This document shows, in pieces, positions 50,434 to 59,616 of a stretch of 64,000 nt of DNA (its first letter is position 1; the number at the start of each line of letters is the position of its first letter). The notes beneath the pieces were generated by a model, which had not been told where the DNA came from, searched no databases, and saw nothing but the letters and a program-made list of their open reading frames with translations. Source of the DNA: SYIM01 sp039800205 (GTDB lineage: Bacteria; Pseudomonadota; Gammaproteobacteria; Burkholderiales; Burkholderiaceae_E). The stretch spans positions 1-64,000 of the forward strand of contig JBDLRB010000049.1 in assembly GCA_039800205.1 (NCBI GenBank), in the 5' to 3' direction. A program made the position numbers and the translations under genes.

Positions 50434-51204
50434 TCACATCGAGAAATGCTCACCAAGATAGTAGCGGCGCACGTCATCATTCTGGACAATCTCGTCCGGG
50501 CGCCCGAAAGCAAGAACGGTACCATCTCGAATGATATAGGCCCTGTCGCAAATGCCAAGTGTTTCTCTGACATTGTGGTCGGTGATCAACACTCCGATCC
50601 CGCGTTCCTTGAGGAAGCGCACGATGCGCTGGATCTCGATGACCGCGATCGGGTCCACGCCGGCGAAGGGTTCGTCGAGCAGGATGAAGCGGGGAGAACT
50701 GGCCAGGGCACGCGCAATTTCCACGCGCCGGCGCTCGCCACCCGAGAGTGACAACGCAGTGTTGTCCCGGATGTGACCGATCTGCAGATCGGTCAGCAGC
50801 GATTCAAGGCGCTCGCCGATCACTTTGGCGCTGAGCGGGCGGTTCTGCTCATCGCGCTGCAGTTCGAGCACGGCCTGGATGTTCTGTTCGACGCTCAGCT
50901 TGCGAAAGACCGATGCCTCCTGAGGCAGATAGGACACACCGAGGCGCGCGCGGCGATGGATGGGCAGGCGGCTGATCGCCTGCTGATCGAGTTCGATGGT
51001 GCCGTCATCGCTCGAAACGAGCCCCACGATCATGTAGAAGCAGGTTGTCTTGCCTGCGCCGTTGGGTCCGAGGAGCCCCACGACCTGACCACTTTCGACC
51101 TCGATCGAGACATCCTTTACCACGGCACGGCCGTGGTAAACCTTGCGCAGATGTCGCGCGGACAGGCGACTGGCGGCCGTCGGCCGTTCGGGGTGTGAAG
51201 GCAT
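50434..51204 (-). CDS. lptB: LPS export ABC transporter ATP-binding protein
   Basis: A 256-residue ATPase that powers LPS extraction by LptFG. GPNGAGKTT (Walker A), YLPQEASVFRKLSVEQNI (Q loop), LSGGERRRVEIARAL, FILLDEPFAGVDPIAV and LITDHNVRETL are all characteristic. ATG 51204 is used; a TTG at 51225 overlapping the lptA stop is the coupled alternative. It is part of the kdsD-kdsC-lptC-lptA-lptB-rpoN run. Confidence 0.96.
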   Translation of the reverse strand: MPSHPERPTAASRLSARHLRKVYHGRAVVKDVSIEVESGQVVGLLGPNGAGKTTCFYMIVGLVSSDDGTIELDQQAISRLPIHRRARLGVSYLPQEASVFRKLSVEQNIQAVLELQRDEQNRPLSAKVIGERLESLLTDLQIGHIRDNTALSLSGGERRRVEIARALASSPRFILLDEPFAGVDPIAVIEIQRIVRFLKERGIGVLITDHNVRETLGICDRAYIIRDGTVLAFGRPDEIVQNDDVRRYYLGEHFSM

Positions 51205-51221
51205 CAGGAATGCGGCTCGTG

Positions 51222-51803
51222 TCAACGGGCGGGCGGACGGGCGAGGGCCGGAGCGGGTTTTAACGGGGCGGTCGCCGGGGCGGGCGGGTCGCCGCTGCGC
51301 TTGGGCTGGATCACGACCCGGACCCGTTCGCCGACGGGGCCGCTTTCAACCGTGTAGAACTCGCTTCGACCCTGGTAGACGATGCGCGTGCCGTGTACCT
51401 CGTCGGTCAGCTTTGCGCCTTGCAGGCGCCGAAGCGAGGCTTGACCCGTCAATGTGACCACCTCGGACTTGCCGTTGTAGTCGATGGTCTGACCTTCACC
51501 CTCGATAAATTCATCCACGCCATCGCGTTTTTGCCGGAAGCGGGCGGGCCGGCCTTCGGCCAGACCGAATGAATTGCCCTCGGCGTCCTGGCGGACGACC
51601 AGACGATCCGCACGGATGCGGATCGTGCCCTGCGTCAGTTGCACGCGGCCACTGAAGGTATTGACCTTGCGTGCATCGTCGTATTCCATGCGATCGGCTT
51701 CGACCTGAATCGGTTGATCGCGGTCCGCCCGTTCCGCCGCTGCGGTCAGGGGCATCAGCGCAATCGCGCAGGTGATCAGAAAGGATGAGCGATGCGGAAT
51801 CAT
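51222..51803 (-). CDS. lptA: LPS transport periplasmic protein LptA
   Basis: A 193-residue protein with a signal peptide (about 1-22, LTAAAERA) and an OstA-like beta-jelly fold (IQVEADRMEYDDARKVNTFSG in parts; GTIRIRADRLVV; VTLTGQASL). It forms the periplasmic bridge that carries LPS. The C-terminal tail is Pro/Ala-rich. It overlaps lptC by 4 bp. Confidence 0.93.
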   Translation of the reverse strand: MIPHRSSFLITCAIALMPLTAAAERADRDQPIQVEADRMEYDDARKVNTFSGRVQLTQGTIRIRADRLVVRQDAEGNSFGLAEGRPARFRQKRDGVDEFIEGEGQTIDYNGKSEVVTLTGQASLRRLQGAKLTDEVHGTRIVYQGRSEFYTVESGPVGERVRVVIQPKRSGDPPAPATAPLKPAPALARPPAR

Positions 51804-52396
51804 GGTGTGCGGGGCGCCGGTAAGAAGGTCGCTCGCACCTGACGGTCGACCGTCAGGATGCGGGTCCGATTATTGAATTCCATGCCCGTACCGGTCAACA
51901 CGTCCGCACCGATTCGCACCACGACGGGCCGGTCGCTGCGTGCGATGTCATCATCGGGCAGGATCTGGGCCTCTTCGGTCTCGATGGTCATGCGGGCGTC
52001 CTTGCCGTCGGCCTCACGATCGAGCAGCACGCCGCCCGTCAACAGGATATCGGAGCCCCCTGTGCCGGATCGGCCGGTTCGCGCCCGCACGCTGACGGTG
52101 GGCCGGTCCGTATCAAGACTCACCAGGACAGGCCGTTCGAGCACGGTCGAGTCGTCGCCCCGGAAATAGTCCAGACGTTCTGCGGTGAGCAGGAAGGCGG
52201 GCGTCCCATCTTTCCGGGTACGGTTGACCATCACCGATTCGGCGAAGGATTCCGGCCGGTCGCCGGGGTCTGCGCTCGGGGCGAGCCCGGGTGCTTGATC
52301 GGCGATCCGGGACAGATAAAGACTGCCCGCCGCGAGGGCCGTGCCGATCGCGATCGTCAACAACGCCGACAGGCGATCTTCGCGCCGGGATGCCAT
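51800..52396 (-). CDS. lptC: LPS export protein LptC
   Basis: A 198-residue bitopic protein with one N-terminal helix (about 10-28) and a periplasmic OstA-like domain (GTPAFLLTAERLDYFRGDDS; SDILLTGGVLLDREADG; EFNNRTRILTV). It links LptBFG to LptA. It lies 3 bp from kdsC and overlaps lptA. Confidence 0.9.
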   Translation of the reverse strand: MASRREDRLSALLTIAIGTALAAGSLYLSRIADQAPGLAPSADPGDRPESFAESVMVNRTRKDGTPAFLLTAERLDYFRGDDSTVLERPVLVSLDTDRPTVSVRARTGRSGTGGSDILLTGGVLLDREADGKDARMTIETEEAQILPDDDIARSDRPVVVRIGADVLTGTGMEFNNRTRILTVDRQVRATFLPAPRTP

Positions 52397-52399
52397 CGC

Positions 52400-52960
52400 T
52401 CAGTGCCAACCGTGGGTCAGACGACGGGCGAGCGCGGCCTCATATTGGCCCCGAGCCCGGAGCACGAAATCAGCGAGTTCGCGGATGGCGCCGTGTCCGG
52501 CCCGGGCGTCGGACACCCAGTGTGCCCGGGATCGAACCTCGGGGTGCGCGTCGGCAACGCTGGCCGCAAAACCCGCGAGGGCAAAGGCCGTGAGATCGGG
52601 CCAGTCGTCACCGACGAAGCCCACTTCGTCGAGTGAAACGCCCTTGCGCATGGCCAGTTCGCGAAGCGCTTGCCCCTTATCGGCAACCCCCTGCAGCACC
52701 TCGTCGATACGTAACTCGGCGGCGCGTCGCTCGACGATCGTCGACTGCCGGGCGGTAATGATTGCGAGGCCGATTCCAGCCTCCCGCAGCAGGGTCAGAC
52801 CGAGCCCGTCACGCACGTTGTAGGCTTTCATGGCCTCGCCCTGGGGGCCGATGTAAATGTGGCTGTCGGTCAGAGTGCCGTCCACATCAAGCGCCAGCCA
52901 ACGCAAGGCGATCACGCGTTCGATGATGCGGGGATCGGTCGCGCGGTGGGGGCCGGCCAT
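52400..52960 (-). CDS. kdsC: 3-deoxy-D-manno-octulosonate 8-phosphate phosphatase
   Basis: A 186-residue HAD phosphatase that gives KDO for LPS. The nucleophile motif is LALDVDGTLTDSHIYIG, with IITARQSTIVERRA (motif II) and VGFVGDDWPDLTAFALAG (motif IV). It acts after KdsD and KdsA; kdsD is 3 bp upstream. Confidence 0.94.
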   Translation of the reverse strand: MAGPHRATDPRIIERVIALRWLALDVDGTLTDSHIYIGPQGEAMKAYNVRDGLGLTLLREAGIGLAIITARQSTIVERRAAELRIDEVLQGVADKGQALRELAMRKGVSLDEVGFVGDDWPDLTAFALAGFAASVADAHPEVRSRAHWVSDARAGHGAIRELADFVLRARGQYEAALARRLTHGWH

Positions 52961-52963
52961 GGG

Positions 52964-53989
52964 TCAGACCACGCGTGCAAGAAGCAGGTCATGCAAGTGA
53001 AGCGCGCCACACAAGTCGCCACGTTCATCCACGACCAGCAGGGCGCTGATGCGTCGCTCTTCCATCAGCCGGACGGCCTCGGCGGCTAGCGCCGATGGCC
53101 CAATGGTCACGGGCGTGCGCGTGATGACCTCGCGCAGCGAGCGGGCTTCGATCGATCCACCGTTTTCGAGCATCCGGCGCAAATCGCCATCCGTGAAGAC
53201 GCCGACGAGTCGGCCATCAGCGGATTCGATCGCTGTCATCCCCATGCGTTTACGGGTGATCTCGAGGATCGCTTCAGGCAGGCTGACGTCCAGGCCGACG
53301 CGGGGCAGCGCATCGCCGACCCGCATGACATCGGCCACCCGGGTCAGCAACTTGCGTCCCAGTGCTCCGCCGGGGTGCGATCGGGCAAAGTCCTCGGGCC
53401 CGAACCCCCGTGCCTCAAGGAGGGCCACAGCGAGCGCGTCTCCGAGCGCCAGGCTGGCCGTTGTACTGGCCGTGGGCGCCAGATTCAGCGAACAGGCTTC
53501 GCGCTCGACCCGGGCGTCAAGGTGCACGTCCGCGAGCAGGGCGAGGCTCGACTGCGGGTGACCTGTAATCGCGATCAGAACGGTACCCTGACGCTTGATC
53601 AGCGGAACGATCTGAAGCAACTCGTCGGTGGTTCCCGAGTTGGAGAGCGCGATGAAGACGTCGTCCTGGGTGACCATGCCCAGATCGCCGTGGCTCGCCT
53701 CGGCCGGATGCATGAAAAATGCCGGGGTGCCGGTTGATGCGAGTGTGGCGGCGATCTTGCCGCCGATATGGCCCGATTTGCCCATGCCACTGACCACCAC
53801 CCGGCCCGTGCACGCGAGCATCAGTTCGCAGGCCCGCGCGAACGCGGTGCCCAGAGCATCCCGCACACGAATAACGGCCTGGGCTTCGATTTCGAGCACC
53901 TGTCGGCCGCGCGCAATCAGCGCTGCGTGGCGCTCAGCGTCCGCGGGCGTCCGGTCGCCCGATAGAATGGATACGGTCGGTTCACTCAT
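52964..53989 (-). CDS. kdsD: D-arabinose 5-phosphate isomerase (KpsF/GutQ family)
   Basis: A 341-residue enzyme converting ribulose 5-phosphate to arabinose 5-phosphate, the KDO precursor. The SIS domain has VVSGMGKSGHIGGKIAATLASTGTPAFF (in parts) with HPAEASHGDLGM; two CBS domains follow (about 215-341). It starts only 12 bp from the divergent antiporter gene. Confidence 0.95.
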   Translation of the reverse strand: MSEPTVSILSGDRTPADAERHAALIARGRQVLEIEAQAVIRVRDALGTAFARACELMLACTGRVVVSGMGKSGHIGGKIAATLASTGTPAFFMHPAEASHGDLGMVTQDDVFIALSNSGTTDELLQIVPLIKRQGTVLIAITGHPQSSLALLADVHLDARVEREACSLNLAPTASTTASLALGDALAVALLEARGFGPEDFARSHPGGALGRKLLTRVADVMRVGDALPRVGLDVSLPEAILEITRKRMGMTAIESADGRLVGVFTDGDLRRMLENGGSIEARSLREVITRTPVTIGPSALAAEAVRLMEERRISALLVVDERGDLCGALHLHDLLLARVV

Positions 53990-54001
53990 TCGGCAAAGTA
54001 T

Positions 54002-56005
54002 ATGCTTTCAGGCCTCGAGCTCGCCCTGATTCTGATCGCCGCGGCGACCCTCGTGGTGTTGCCCTTCCGGCGATTCGGTATTCCGCCTCTGGTGGCCTAT
54101 CTGGCCGTCGGGGTGGGCGTGGCGCCCTACGCCTCCGAACTGCTCGACAACGAGGGCGTGCTCCACTCTGCGGCTGAGCTTGGCGTTGTGTTTCTGATGT
54201 TCACCTTGGGGCTCGAATTCAGCCTGGCGCGGTTGAAGGTCCTGCGCCGCTTTGTGTTCGGCCTGGGCGGCGCGCAGGTCCTGAGCTGCGCTGCGCTGAT
54301 CATGGCGATCCTGCTTGTACTGCCCGCCTCGTGGGCGGGCTGGCTGCTTCCCGGGGGCCTCGACTGGCGTCTGGCCTTCACGATCGCGGCAGCGCTTGCC
54401 CTCTCGTCGACTGCGCTGGTCGTCAAGCTGCTGGTCGAGCGACGTGAACTCGAGACGGAGCACGGTCGCAGGGTGTTCAGTGTGCTGCTCTTTCAGGACC
54501 TTGCGGTCATTCCGCTGCTCATCGTCATTCCCGCGCTGGGCAAGGGGTCCGACGGATTGGCTGTTGCGCTCGGGCTCGCCTTCCTGAAGACGGCGGTTCT
54601 GCTGGGCGTGCTGCTTCGATTCGGGCCCCGAATCATGCGGACCTGGTTCGGCCTGGTCGTGCGGACGCGATCGCATGAACTGTTTACGCTCAATGTCCTG
54701 CTGGCGACCCTGCTGTTTGGCTGGATCACCCATCAGGCCGGACTGTCCATGGAGCTCGGTGCCTTTCTGGCCGGAATGATGATCTCCGAGACCGAGTACC
54801 GGTTTCAGGTCGAGGAAGACATCAAGCCCTTTCGCGACGTCCTGCTCGGGCTTTTTTTCGTGACCATCGGTGCGCGGCTGGATCCGATGGGCCTGCTCTC
54901 GAGCTGGCCGCAGGTGTTGACGATTCTGATCCTGGCGTTTGCCATCAAGTTCGCGGTTGTTGCGTGGCTGGTGATGCGTAGCGGTGCGGGTGCGGGAGTG
55001 GCGATCCGCACGGCATTGTGGTTGTCGCAAACCGGCGAATTCGCCTTCGTGTTGCTTGCTCAGCTGGTCGAGGGCGGCCTCGGTTCGCACGAGGCCCTGC
55101 AACCCGTCACGGCTGCGATCCTCCTTTCGTTGCTGCTCAGCCCAGCGATCATTTCGCAGTCGCAGCGTCTTGCCCTTTGGGTGTCGGGCGAGGAATGGCT
55201 CAGGCAGTCCGTCCAGTTGCAGCAAGTGGCCACACAGTCCATGAGTCTGCGTGGACACGTGATTGTCTGCGGCTTTGGTCGTTGCGGGCAGGGTCTGGGT
55301 CATATTCTTGCAGCCGAGCAGGTTCCTTTTTTTGCGATTGACACCGATCCCGATCGGGTTCGGCGGGCCCAGGCCGCGGGCGAGCCGGTCGTGTACGGTG
55401 ACGCTCGCCGGCAGGCGATGCTCGTCGCCGCGGGCATTTCCCGAGCCCGTGCCCTGGCGATCACCTTTGACGATCTGCCTCAGGCCCTCCACCTGCTGGC
55501 CACCGTGCGCACGCTCGCTCCCCGGCTGCCGGTGCTTGCCCGCTGTGCGAATGAGGCCGACATCGAGCGCTTGAGGGCGGCCGGTGCGACCGAGGTGGTC
55601 CCGGAAATTGCTGAGGGCAGCCTGATGATCGCATCCCACGCGATGGCGCTGGCCGGAGTGCCCTTGTCGCGGGTGCGACGACGGGTCCGCAAAATCCGGG
55701 ACGGGCGATACGCTCTCCTGCAGGGGTTCTTCCAGGGGGCGGACGACGAGCCGATCGAAGCGATCGAAGCCGACCCCCATACCTTGCGAGCCGTGCCGAT
55801 CGAGCCCGGCGCCCCGGCCGTCGGGCAGGTGCTCGCACGTATCGCCACCGCCGAAGTACGAACGATGGCCCTGGTTCGGGGCACGCAGAGGTTGGTCGAG
55901 CCCGATCCCTCGACCGAAATTCAATCGGGCGATGTGCTGGTGCTGTCGGGTCGACTCGACCATATCGCTGCGGTCGAGCAACAATGGTTACTGCCGCCGG
56001 GTTGA
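54002..56005 (+). CDS. CPA2 family monovalent cation:proton antiporter with TrkA-N domain (Kef-like)
   Basis: A 667-residue protein with about twelve membrane helices (1-390), including ELGVVFLMFTLGLEFSLARL (in parts) and the motif MELGAFLAGMMISETEYR. A Rossmann TrkA-N domain (about 420-540, HVIVCGFGRCGQGLGHIL) and a C-terminal TrkA-C domain gate transport by nucleotide. It should exchange potassium or sodium for protons. A -10-like TAGAAT lies at 53963-53968 inside kdsD. Confidence 0.92.
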   Translation: MLSGLELALILIAAATLVVLPFRRFGIPPLVAYLAVGVGVAPYASELLDNEGVLHSAAELGVVFLMFTLGLEFSLARLKVLRRFVFGLGGAQVLSCAALIMAILLVLPASWAGWLLPGGLDWRLAFTIAAALALSSTALVVKLLVERRELETEHGRRVFSVLLFQDLAVIPLLIVIPALGKGSDGLAVALGLAFLKTAVLLGVLLRFGPRIMRTWFGLVVRTRSHELFTLNVLLATLLFGWITHQAGLSMELGAFLAGMMISETEYRFQVEEDIKPFRDVLLGLFFVTIGARLDPMGLLSSWPQVLTILILAFAIKFAVVAWLVMRSGAGAGVAIRTALWLSQTGEFAFVLLAQLVEGGLGSHEALQPVTAAILLSLLLSPAIISQSQRLALWVSGEEWLRQSVQLQQVATQSMSLRGHVIVCGFGRCGQGLGHILAAEQVPFFAIDTDPDRVRRAQAAGEPVVYGDARRQAMLVAAGISRARALAITFDDLPQALHLLATVRTLAPRLPVLARCANEADIERLRAAGATEVVPEIAEGSLMIASHAMALAGVPLSRVRRRVRKIRDGRYALLQGFFQGADDEPIEAIEADPHTLRAVPIEPGAPAVGQVLARIATAEVRTMALVRGTQRLVEPDPSTEIQSGDVLVLSGRLDHIAAVEQQWLLPPG

Positions 56006-56104
56006 GCCGCCCCGTGGGGCAGGTGATCAGGCTTCGGGGCTTTGAATCACGTGCGACGGCTTACCGGCTAAAATGAAGGGTTCAACTAAAACACTCCGAG
56101 CATC

Positions 56105-56908
56105 GTGGTCCAAGACACGCTCCGCCTCGAAGGGGTTCGCTTCGGGTATCGGGAGCGCCTCATCATCGATGATGTCAGCCTGACGGTTCGACCCGGTCGC
56201 ATCGTCGCGCTGGTGGGCGGTTCAGGTTCCGGCAAGACGACCCTGCTGCGGCTGATGGGTGGCATGCTCCAGCCCGAGCGCGGGGCGGTCGTGTTCGAAG
56301 GTCAGTCTCTCGCCTCGCTCGACCGTGATGCGCTGTATGCGGTGCGCCGGCGGATGGGGATGCTGTACCAGTTTGGTGCCCTCTTCACCGATCTCTCGGT
56401 GTTCGACAACGTGGCCTTTCCCCTTCGTGAGCACACCGATCTCGACGAGACCGCCATTCGCGATCTGGTCCTGCTCAAGCTGAACGCCGTGGGCTTGCGC
56501 GGGGTGTCCCACTACCGGACGGCCCAGCTCTCGGGCGGCATGGCGCGACGGGTGGCACTTGCGCGGGCCATCGCACTGGACCCGCCGCTGATCATGTATG
56601 ACGAGCCCTTCGCCGGTCTGGATCCCATTTCGCTGTCGACCGTTGCGCAACTGATCAGGCGCCTGACCGAGACCCTCGGTTGTGCGTCGATCGTCGTGTC
56701 GCACGACATCAAGGATACCTTCGCGATCGCAGACGATGTCTATCTGCTGTCGCGTGGACGGATTGCGGCCGAGGGCACGCCGGCCGCCATGCGTGTCTCC
56801 ACCGATCCGAACGTTCGCCAGTTCCTGGACGGTGATATCGACGGACCGGTTGCCTTCCATCACGCAACGCGTCGGACGCTGGCCGAGGATCTTGAGGTGG
56901 GCCCATGA
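56105..56908 (+). CDS. mlaF: Phospholipid transport ABC ATPase MlaF
   Basis: A 267-residue ATPase of the Mla system, which moves phospholipids between membranes to keep outer-membrane asymmetry. Walker A GGSGSGKTT, QFGALFTDLSVFDNVAFPLRE (in parts), LSGGMARRVALARAI, IMYDEPFAGLDPIS and VVSHDIKDTF are MlaF-like. GTG at 56105 is the start. It overlaps mlaE by 4 bp; a -10-like TAAAAT lies at 56069-56074. Confidence 0.95.
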   Translation: MVQDTLRLEGVRFGYRERLIIDDVSLTVRPGRIVALVGGSGSGKTTLLRLMGGMLQPERGAVVFEGQSLASLDRDALYAVRRRMGMLYQFGALFTDLSVFDNVAFPLREHTDLDETAIRDLVLLKLNAVGLRGVSHYRTAQLSGGMARRVALARAIALDPPLIMYDEPFAGLDPISLSTVAQLIRRLTETLGCASIVVSHDIKDTFAIADDVYLLSRGRIAAEGTPAAMRVSTDPNVRQFLDGDIDGPVAFHHATRRTLAEDLEVGP

Positions 56909-57687
56909 GTTCGGGCGGATTGCGGGGTGTGCGTGGGCTGACCGATCACATCGCCCGGGTGGGCTACGGTGCGCGCTTCTTTCTGCGACTGTGTGGGCTG
57001 GCGCTGGCCGGTTTGCGCCGCCCGCGGTTGATCGTCGATCAGATTCATTTCATCGGGAACCACTCGCTCTCGATCATCCTGGTATCGGGGCTCCTGATCG
57101 GGTTTGTATTGGGTCTGCAGGGGTACTACACCTTGCGTCGCTACGGATCCGAGGAGGCGTTGGGCCTCTTGGTCACGCTGTCACTGGTGCGCGAGCTCGG
57201 ACCGGTGGTGACCGCGCTGCTCTTTGCTGGGCGGGCGGGTACTTCGCTCACCGCCGAAGTGGGCCTGATGAAGGCCGGGGAGCAGATCGATGCGATGGAA
57301 ATGATGGCCGTCGATCCGGTGGCCCGGGTGCTTGCGCCAAGATTTGCGGCAGCGCTCCTTTGCATGCCGCTGCTTGCCGCACTATTCTCGGCCATGGGGG
57401 TGCTGGGCGGCTATGTGGTGGGCGTCGAGATGATCGGCGTGGACGCCGGCGCGTTCTGGTCGCAGATGCAGGGTGGCGTCGACTGGTTGCTTGATGTGGG
57501 CAACGGCGTGCTGAAGAGCATTGTCTTCGGCTTTACCGTGGCCTTCGTTGCGCTCTATGTGGGTTACCACGCGGAAGCGACGCCGGAGGGCGTCTCGCGC
57601 GCCACCACCAGTACGGTCGTGGTCGCGTCGCTCGCGGTGCTGGGTCTGGATTTCATTCTGACGGCTCTGATGTTCAGCTCGAACTGA
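56905..57687 (+). CDS. mlaE: Phospholipid ABC transporter permease MlaE
   Basis: A 260-residue permease with about five helices and the MlaE/YrbE core FVLGLQGYYTLRRYGSEEALG (in parts), VTALLFAGRAGTSLTAEVGLMK and EQIDAMEMMAVDPV. It forms the inner-membrane channel with MlaF, MlaD and MlaB, all encoded here. Confidence 0.95.
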   Translation: MSSGGLRGVRGLTDHIARVGYGARFFLRLCGLALAGLRRPRLIVDQIHFIGNHSLSIILVSGLLIGFVLGLQGYYTLRRYGSEEALGLLVTLSLVRELGPVVTALLFAGRAGTSLTAEVGLMKAGEQIDAMEMMAVDPVARVLAPRFAAALLCMPLLAALFSAMGVLGGYVVGVEMIGVDAGAFWSQMQGGVDWLLDVGNGVLKSIVFGFTVAFVALYVGYHAEATPEGVSRATTSTVVVASLAVLGLDFILTALMFSSN

Positions 57688-57708
57688 TGCAGGGCGGAGG
57701 TGGGCAAC

Positions 57709-58179
57709 ATGAATCGCAAGGGTGTGGACGTACTCGTCGGTCTCTTTGTTCTGCTCGGGTTCGCCGCATTGCTGTTTCTCGCCCTTCGGGCGGGCAACAT
57801 GAGCAGCAGCGTCGGCCTGAACGACACCTACAGTGTCGTCGCCCGGTTTGACAACATCGGGGGGCTGAAACCCCGCGCCGCAGTGCGTAGCGCCGGCGTT
57901 GTCGTCGGGCGCGTTGCATCGGTGACCCTGGACGGCACGTCATACGAAGCCGTCGTGAAGATCGACCTCGATACGCGCTATCGGTTTCCCAAGGACACGT
58001 CCGCCAAGATCCTGACGGCGGGTCTCTTGGGCGAGCAGTACATTGGCCTCGAGCCCGGAGGCGACACGGCCGTCCTCGAAGCGGGCGCTCGGATCACGCT
58101 GACGCAATCGGCGGTGGTCCTCGAAAACATCATCGGCCAGATGCTCTACAGCCGGGCGGCCGAGGGAGAGCGCAAGTGA
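57709..58179 (+). CDS. mlaD: MCE-family substrate-binding protein MlaD
   Basis: A 156-residue protein with one N-terminal membrane helix (about 8-27) and an MCE domain (YSVVARFDNIGGLKPRAAVRSAGVVVGRV in parts; YIGLEPGGD). Six copies form a lipid-binding ring on MlaE. GGAGG stands 9 bases before ATG 57709. It overlaps mlaA. Confidence 0.95.
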   Translation: MNRKGVDVLVGLFVLLGFAALLFLALRAGNMSSSVGLNDTYSVVARFDNIGGLKPRAAVRSAGVVVGRVASVTLDGTSYEAVVKIDLDTRYRFPKDTSAKILTAGLLGEQYIGLEPGGDTAVLEAGARITLTQSAVVLENIIGQMLYSRAAEGERK

Positions 58180-58898
58180 TCCGATGGCGCATTGCCCCCT
58201 GGTTGATCGCGATTGCACTGGGCACGGCAGGCGGGGTGCAGGCGCGTCCGGTGTCCGACCCCCTGGAGCCGCTCAACCGTTCGGTGTTCGCGTTCAATGA
58301 TGCGCTCGACCGGACCGTTCTGAAGCCAGTGGCGCAGCAGTACGTTCGCTGGGTGCACCCGGGCATTCGTCAGCTGGCCGGCAATGTGTTTGCCAACTTT
58401 GCGGAGCCCTGGACGGGCGTCAATAATCTGCTTCAGGGCAAGCCCGTCGAGGCGCTGGGCGATTTTGCCCGCTTCGCGATCAACACCCTTTTCTGCTTCG
58501 GCGGTCTCGGCGATCTTGCGGCCGATCTGGGTCTGCCCCGGCACAGCGAGGATCTCGGTCAGACCCTTGGCGTTTGGGGTGTGCCGGCTGGGCCTTATCT
58601 GGTCCTGCCCCTGCTGGGCCCCTCCAGTGCGCGGGACGCCGTCGGCACCCTGGGCGGCCTGGCGGCTGATCCGGTTCGGCAGATTCATTCCGAAGGTGAC
58701 CGCACCGCAGTGTCGCTCGTGCGTGTCGTGGATACCCGTGCTGCGCTCCTGCCCCTGGATCGTTTGATTGAGGGGGCAGCGCTTGATCGCTATACCTTTG
58801 TTCGAAATGCTTACCTTCAGCGACGCAACAACCTCGTTTATGACGGTGACCCGCCCGAACCGCCTGAACCGGCGGGGCCCCGTGGATCCGGAGACTAA
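58176..58898 (+). CDS. mlaA: MlaA/VacJ family outer-membrane lipid asymmetry protein without lipobox cysteine
   Basis: A 240-residue VacJ-family protein: DPLEPLNRSVFAFNDALDR, FANFAEPWTGVNNLLQGKP, FARFAINTLFCFGGLGDLA, GQTLGVWGVPAGPYLVLPLLG and YLQRRNNLVYDG follow the family in order. In E. coli MlaA is a lipoprotein; here the hydrophobic N-terminus ends GGVQARPVSD with no cysteine, so it would be cleaved by signal peptidase I or remain anchored. GTG 58176 overlaps the mlaD stop (GTGA). It extracts phospholipids from the outer leaflet. Confidence 0.92.
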   Translation: MIRWRIAPWLIAIALGTAGGVQARPVSDPLEPLNRSVFAFNDALDRTVLKPVAQQYVRWVHPGIRQLAGNVFANFAEPWTGVNNLLQGKPVEALGDFARFAINTLFCFGGLGDLAADLGLPRHSEDLGQTLGVWGVPAGPYLVLPLLGPSSARDAVGTLGGLAADPVRQIHSEGDRTAVSLVRVVDTRAALLPLDRLIEGAALDRYTFVRNAYLQRRNNLVYDGDPPEPPEPAGPRGSGD

Positions 58899-58902
58899 TC
58901 CG

Positions 58903-59616
58903 ATGGTGATCTCGATCAATGCCCCCAAGCGCCGACCGTTTGCGGCGGCGCTGCACGCTCTGATTTCTGCGATTCGGGTCCTGTCCCGTGGGTGCGCGAA
59001 GAACGCCGCACGGGCGGTCATGCTTGCCCTGCTTTGGGGTTTGGGTGCGCATGCCGTGGCGCAGACCGCGCCGGACAAGTTCATCGAGAACGTGAGCAAC
59101 AAGGCGCTCGATCGGATCAAGAAAGACCCGACCATCCAGTCCGGCGAGACCGAGCGGGTGCTGCGCTTTGTCGATGAAGAAATCATGCCGCACGTCAATT
59201 TCGAGCGGATGACCGCGCTTGCGGTTGGGCGGGCGTGGCGACAGGCGACCCCCGCCCAGCAGCGAGACTTGATCGAACAGTTCCGCTTGTTGCTCGTACG
59301 GACCTACTCGGGTGCCCTCGCCCAGGCCGTCGACAAGTCCATTCGGCTTCGGCCCTTGCGCGGGGACCCGAAGGCCGCCGAGGTGCTGGTCCGAAGCGAA
59401 CTGGTGGGTTCGCGGGGCGACCCGATCCAGATCGATTATCGGCTCGAGCGGGTGGGCGAGGCCTGGAAAATCTATGACGTCAATGTGCTGGGCATCTGGA
59501 TCGTCCAGACCTATCGCGATCAGTTCAGCCAGGAGGTCTCGGCGCGTGGCCTCGAGGGTCTGATCGCCGGTCTCAAGGACCGTAATGCCAAGGCGGCGAG
59601 CGGGTCGAAACGCTGA
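58903..59616 (+). CDS. mlaC: Periplasmic phospholipid-binding protein MlaC
   Basis: A 237-residue carrier between MlaA and MlaD. The Tol-type MlaC fold shows as FIENVSNKALDRIKKD, VDEEIMPHVNFERMTALAVGRAWRQA (in parts), FRLLLVRTYSGAL and YRLERVGEAWKIYDVNVLGI. The export helix (about 40-60, ending GAHAVAQ) follows an unusually long basic N-region. GGAG precedes ATG 58903 by 9 bases; a later ATG at 59020 would give a bare signal peptide. Confidence 0.92.
   Translation: MVISINAPKRRPFAAALHALISAIRVLSRGCAKNAARAVMLALLWGLGAHAVAQTAPDKFIENVSNKALDRIKKDPTIQSGETERVLRFVDEEIMPHVNFERMTALAVGRAWRQATPAQQRDLIEQFRLLLVRTYSGALAQAVDKSIRLRPLRGDPKAAEVLVRSELVGSRGDPIQIDYRLERVGEAWKIYDVNVLGIWIVQTYRDQFSQEVSARGLEGLIAGLKDRNAKAASGSKR

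Noticed and set aside
54008..55984. A 658-codon open frame antisense to the CPA2 antiporter
   Set aside because: It mirrors the codons of the sense gene, is rich in Gln/Arg/His as expected for a GC-rich antisense frame, and shows no domain.
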